A DNA stretch of 44,008 nucleotides from Pseudonocardia terrae (GTDB lineage: Bacteria > Actinomycetota > Actinomycetes > Mycobacteriales > Pseudonocardiaceae). This document shows positions 41,579-44,008 of the stretch, piece by piece. How positions within the stretch are numbered: the stretch's first letter is position 1; each line of letters starts with the position of its first letter. The position numbers and the translations under genes were made by a program. The stretch lies in contig NZ_JAJTTE010000054.1 of assembly GCF_021343995.1 (NCBI RefSeq), positions 1 to 44,008 on the forward strand, read 5' to 3'. The notes under the pieces were generated by a model. That model had not been told where the DNA came from, did no database searches, and saw nothing but the letters and a program-made list of their open reading frames with translations.

Positions 41579-42325
41579 ATGGCGGACACGCTGGTGACCG
41601 GGGGGACGGGCACCCTCGGCAGGGTCCTGGTCGAACGGCTGCGGGAGGACGGGCGGCCGGCCCGGGTGCTCAGCCGCAGGCCCGGCGACGGACACGTGGT
41701 GGGCGACCTCGCGACGGGCGAGGGGATCGACGCCGCCGTCCGCGGCTGCGACGTGGTGGTGCACTGCGCGACCGGGCGCAAGGACGTCGAGACCTCGGCG
41801 CGGCTGGTCGAGGCGGTGCGACGGAACGGCTCGCCGCACCTCGTGTACGTGTCGATCGTCGGGATCGACCGCATCCCGTTCGGCTACTACCGGCAGAAGC
41901 TGGCCGTCGAGCGGCTGCTCGCCGACTCGGGCCTCCCGCACACGATCCTGCGCGCCACGCAGTTCCACGACCTCGTCGTCGCGATGCTCGGGGCGCTCGG
42001 CCGGGTGCCGGGGGTGCTGGCGGTGCCGCGCGGGGTGGCGTTCCAACCGGTCGACGTGCGGGACGTCGCCGGGCGGCTCGCCGCGCTGGCCGCCGGTCCG
42101 CCCGCCGGTCGGGTCGCGGACCTCGGCGGGCCGGAGGTGCGGGCGTTCGACGACCTCGCCCGGGCCTGGCTCGCCGCCGATGGCCGACGACGCCGGGTCG
42201 TGACCCTCCCGGTGCCCGGACGGCTGGCGGCCGCGGTGCGGGGCGGGGCGAACCTGGCGCCGGAACACGCCGCCGGCCGGATCACCTTCGAGCAGTACCT
42301 GCAGGCTGCGGGGGTGGGGCGGTGA
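41579..42325 (+). CDS. NAD(P)-binding NmrA-like oxidoreductase
   Basis: A 248-residue atypical SDR. The N-terminal cofactor motif is LVTGGTGTLGRVLVERL, followed by LSRRPGD, VVVHCATG and YVSIVGID. An active-site Tyr-x-x-x-Lys-like YYRQKLAVE and the LRATQFHDLV segment are typical of NmrA/anthrone-oxidoreductase-like proteins. The ATG at 41579 has a GGAAGGAG site. It is the expected target-type gene of the adjacent ECF41 factor. The substrate is unknown. Confidence 0.9.
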   Translation: MADTLVTGGTGTLGRVLVERLREDGRPARVLSRRPGDGHVVGDLATGEGIDAAVRGCDVVVHCATGRKDVETSARLVEAVRRNGSPHLVYVSIVGIDRIPFGYYRQKLAVERLLADSGLPHTILRATQFHDLVVAMLGALGRVPGVLAVPRGVAFQPVDVRDVAGRLAALAAGPPAGRVADLGGPEVRAFDDLARAWLAADGRRRRVVTLPVPGRLAAAVRGGANLAPEHAAGRITFEQYLQAAGVGR

Positions 42326-42774
42326 GGCCGGTCGTGGCCGGGCCGGCGGTGCGCGCCGGACTGTGGTTCCTCGCGTTCACCGAGGTCGTGGTGGGGGCGT
42401 GGGCGCTGTTCGCCCCGGCGTGGTTCTACGTGGGCTTCCCGGCGCCCGGGCACCCGTGGGTGTCGTTGCTGCCGCCGTACAACGAGCACCTGGTCCGCGA
42501 CGTCGGGGCGCTGAGCCTCGCCCTCACCGTCGCCCTGGTCGGGGCGGCCCTGCGGCCGGAGCGGCGGCTGACCGTCGTCGTGCTGCTGGCGTTCCTGACC
42601 GCGACGGTGCCGCACGCGGTGTTCCACAGCCTGCACCTGCACGGGTTCCCGGCCGTCGACGCCGTGGCCCAGACGGTCGGGTTCGCGCTGCAGCTCGGGG
42701 TGGGGGTGGCGGTCCTCGTCGCGACACTCCGCGTGGGTGTGTCGCACCGGCGTGTCGTTCACTCCTCCGAATGA
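42322..42774 (+). CDS. Small integral membrane protein
   Basis: A 150-residue protein with four hydrophobic helices (for example GLWFLAFTEVVVGAWALF, ALSLALTVALVGAAL, LTVVVLLAFLTATVPHAVFH and a final one). The loop NEHLVRDVGA and the helix PHAVFHSLHLHG contain charged residues and four His. The GTG at 42322 overlaps the oxidoreductase stop by 4 bp. The layout recalls DoxX/DUF4383-like proteins often found with such oxidoreductases, but I cannot name the family with certainty. Confidence 0.8.
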   Translation: MRPVVAGPAVRAGLWFLAFTEVVVGAWALFAPAWFYVGFPAPGHPWVSLLPPYNEHLVRDVGALSLALTVALVGAALRPERRLTVVVLLAFLTATVPHAVFHSLHLHGFPAVDAVAQTVGFALQLGVGVAVLVATLRVGVSHRRVVHSSE

Positions 42775-42845
42775 CGGAGCATCTTTCGCCTCCTCCTACC
42801 TCCGACTGATGTAACGCTCAGCTTCTTCGGGCAGATTCGTAGGGC

Positions 42846-43379
42846 ATGAGCTACTCCGCCGGACCCTTCGCCGACACGCTGACCGCGCTCGGTGCCGCCG
42901 CCGCGATCGCCGTGCTGCTCCTGGTCGCCGGCGCGCCGCTCCTGGCCGACCTGGTCGGCCCCCGCAGGCGGCGACTCCCCGGTGGTGCGGTGGGCACCCT
43001 GCCGGTCCCGGCGTCCGTCGAGTCCGTCGCGATGTCCCTGGAGGGTGCGGCGTCGGCAGGTGCGGCGTCGGCAGGTGCGGCGTCGGAGGGCGTGGCGCCG
43101 GGGGGTGTTGCCCCGGAGGGTGCGGCGTCGGAGAGGGCGCCGAAGGGTGCGACGCCGCGGGTGGAGGTGCCCGTGCAGGAGCGCGGAAGCACACCGGCGG
43201 GCGTGGACGTGCCCGTGCAGGCCGGCCCCGCCGAGCAGGCCGAACCCGTCGCGGCACCCGAGCAGACCCGGCGCACGCTGACGGTCCGGGGCGCGGCGCG
43301 GGAGATCAGCCTGCCCCTGCAGCGCACCGCACTCGCCCCGGTCATCCCGCTCCAGCGCCGGGTCTCCCGCTTCAGCTGA
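42846..43379 (+). CDS. Hypothetical single-pass membrane protein with low-complexity linker
   Basis: A 177-residue protein with no recognised family. One transmembrane helix is at residues 13-38 (LTALGAAAAIAVLLLVAGAPLL). An Arg patch (GPRRRRLPGG) then suggests the C-terminus is inside. The middle is Ala/Gly/Glu/Pro-rich with a repeated GAASA unit (15-bp DNA repeat at about 43047-43092). The last 25 residues (ISLPLQRTALAPVIPLQRRV) repeat a PLQR motif. The ATG at 42846 has only AGGG close upstream. Codon use is like a real gene, and a hairpin follows the stop. Confidence 0.6.
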   Translation: MSYSAGPFADTLTALGAAAAIAVLLLVAGAPLLADLVGPRRRRLPGGAVGTLPVPASVESVAMSLEGAASAGAASAGAASEGVAPGGVAPEGAASERAPKGATPRVEVPVQERGSTPAGVDVPVQAGPAEQAEPVAAPEQTRRTLTVRGAAREISLPLQRTALAPVIPLQRRVSRFS

Positions 43380-43391
43380 GTTCGTGGTGCG

Positions 43392-43413
43392 CGGCCGGAG
43401 GTGGCCCCGGCCG
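43392..43413 (+). terminator. 7-bp hairpin after the hypothetical gene
   Basis: CGGCCGG at 43392-43398 pairs with CCGGCCG at 43407-43413 around an 8-nt loop, 12 bp after the stop codon. No U-tract. Confidence 0.4.
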
Positions 43414-43481
43414 TCGTGATCAAGGGAAGAACGGGGTCCGCGGGTCCGGCGGACCACCCCTTCGCCCTTCATCACGGCTCC

Positions 43482-43589
43482 GGATCAGGCGGTGGCTGCG
43501 GATCAGGGGGTGGCTGCGGATCAGGGGGTGGCTGCGGATCAGGCGGTGGCTGCGGATGAGGCGGTGGCTGCGGATCAGGCGGCGGGTTC
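43482..43589. repeat. 18-bp tandem repeat, six units
   Basis: GGATCAGG followed by (C/G)GGTGGCTGC recurs at 43482, 43500, 43518, 43536, 43554 (GGATGAGG variant) and 43572. On the minus strand it could encode a repeating PPPDPQ. No gene support was found for that frame. Confidence 0.85.
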
Positions 43590-43645
43590 GGCGGCTCGCG
43601 GTTCGTCCCCCGCGCGGGCGGTCGGAGTCCCACCGCTCTGCCCAT

Positions 43646-43706
43646 GATCGTGGTTCGTGGACGTGGAGGGTCGGAAATCGTCGGTCCGCGTCCAAAAGCG
43701 GTGATC
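43646..43706 (+). repeat. GATC-bracketed 61-bp palindrome, type C copy 1
   Basis: Begins GATCGTGGTTCGTGGACG and ends AAAAGCGGTGATC. The core GGTCGGAAATCGTCGGTCC aligns without gaps to the type B core, and the element has the same 61-bp length. Confidence 0.8.
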
Positions 43707-43805
43707 TTGACTCGGGTGGATCCCGGCCTCGGTGGTCGGAGCGGCTGTCGGCGGCTCGCGGCTGGTCCCCGGCGCGGGCGGTCGGAGTCCCTCCGCTCTG
43801 CCCAT

Positions 43806-43866
43806 GATCGTGGTTCGTGGACGTGGAGGGTCGGAATTCGTCGGTCCACGTCCAAAAGCGGTGATC
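43806..43866 (+). repeat. GATC-bracketed 61-bp palindrome, type C copy 2
   Basis: Same as copy 1 apart from two base changes in the middle (GGAATTCG for GGAAATCG and GTCCACG for GTCCGCG). Confidence 0.8.
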
Positions 43867-43966
43867 TCGACTCGGGCGGATCCCGGCCTCGGTGGTCGGA
43901 GCGGGCTGTCGGCGGCTCGCGGCTGGTCGCCGGCGCGGGCGGTCGGAGTCCCACCGCTCTGCCCAT

Positions 43967-44008
43967 GATCGTGGTTCGTGGACGTGGAGGGTCGGAAATC
44001 GTCGGTCC
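43967..44008 (+). repeat. GATC-bracketed 61-bp palindrome, type C copy 3, cut by the window edge
   Basis: The first 42 bases of a third copy, identical to copy 1 as far as it goes. Confidence 0.8.

Larger units (their letters stand above)
43380..44008. other. Non-coding tandem-repeat region at the right edge
   Basis: About 630 bp without a credible gene. It contains a small hairpin, a six-unit 18-bp repeat and a 160/161-bp tandem repeat that runs off the window, each listed separately. Confidence 0.75.
43592..44008. repeat. 160/161-bp tandem repeat array, continuing beyond the window
   Basis: Each unit contains a GATC-bracketed 61-bp palindrome followed by a G-rich spacer (GACTCGGG(T/C)GGATCCCGG, then a GCGGCTCGCGG block and GGTCGGAGTCC). 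Palindrome starts are 43646, 43806 and 43967, giving spacings of 160 and 161 bp. Units differ by only a few bases. At least 2.3 units are present. Confidence 0.9.

Noticed and set aside
43472..43966. A 164-residue minus-strand frame with PPPDPQ repeats
   Set aside because: It translates the non-coding 18-bp and 160-bp repeats; repeated Arg/Pro-rich text and no start signal.

Overview
The window is about 44 kb of very GC-rich actinobacterial chromosome. The order hrcA-dnaJ-rsmE, phoH, ybeY, CBS-domain membrane protein, cytidine-deaminase-like protein, era, recO, uppS, smtB/zur, glyS and dgt is the conserved housekeeping block also found in Mycobacterium tuberculosis (from hrcA Rv2374c down to dgt Rv2344c). 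GTG starts, TANNNT-type -10 boxes, several apparently leaderless genes and the accessory content fit a Pseudonocardia-like member of the Pseudonocardiaceae. The genus is an inference.

Layout. 1-1.6 kb: two minus-strand genes, a LolA/RseB-like anchored protein cut by the window edge and a DMT-family transporter. 1.9-5.0 kb: hrcA, dnaJ and rsmE (heat-shock control, co-chaperone, 16S rRNA methylation). 5.1-7.5 kb: an accessory pair, a metal-dependent cyclase/hydrolase and a thiamine-diphosphate enzyme. 7.5-14.5 kb: a perfect 21-bp inverted repeat, phoH, a cluster of palindromic repeats, then an IclR regulator divergent from dhaK-dhaL-dhaM. DhaM is a 939-residue fusion carrying EIIA, HPr and a complete PTS enzyme I. 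This block separates phoH from ybeY, which are normally adjacent. 14.6-19.1 kb: ybeY, a DUF21/CBS/CorC membrane protein, a degenerate cytidine deaminase, L-2-hydroxyglutarate oxidase and era. 19.1-25.3 kb: a flavin-type oxidoreductase, a class II glutamine amidotransferase, an ABM monooxygenase, recO, a membrane protein, uppS, a YbjN-like protein and an MFS exporter. 25.3-29.6 kb: a conserved hypothetical, an SDR, the zinc-sensing smtB-zur operon with a candidate Zur box, an ABM protein and glyS. 29.6-33.0 kb: a DUF559-type nuclease gene bracketed by two inverted copies of a 61-bp palindromic element, then two CBS-domain membrane proteins. 33.2-38.5 kb: an XdhC-like protein, a YdcF-like protein, dgt with an in-frame repeat insertion, an AhpD-like protein, a DUF732-like protein and a secreted HNH lipoprotein. 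38.6-42.8 kb: two divergently arranged ECF41-type sigma factors with a serine hydrolase, an NAD(P)-binding oxidoreductase and a small membrane protein. 42.8 kb to the end: one orphan membrane-anchored protein, then a non-coding tandem array.

The most distinctive signal outside the genes is a family of 60-61 bp imperfect palindromes that begin and end with GATC. Nine copies are visible: three at an exact 100-bp pitch plus one more behind phoH, two inverted around the DUF559 nuclease gene, and three in a 160/161-bp tandem array at the right edge. Other unexplained structures are three 20-bp palindromes at an exact 41-bp pitch after recO, a 33-bp triplicated in-frame insertion in dgt, and a seven-unit 24-bp minisatellite encoding the DhaM linker. 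No tRNA, rRNA, CRISPR array, transposase or prophage gene was seen.
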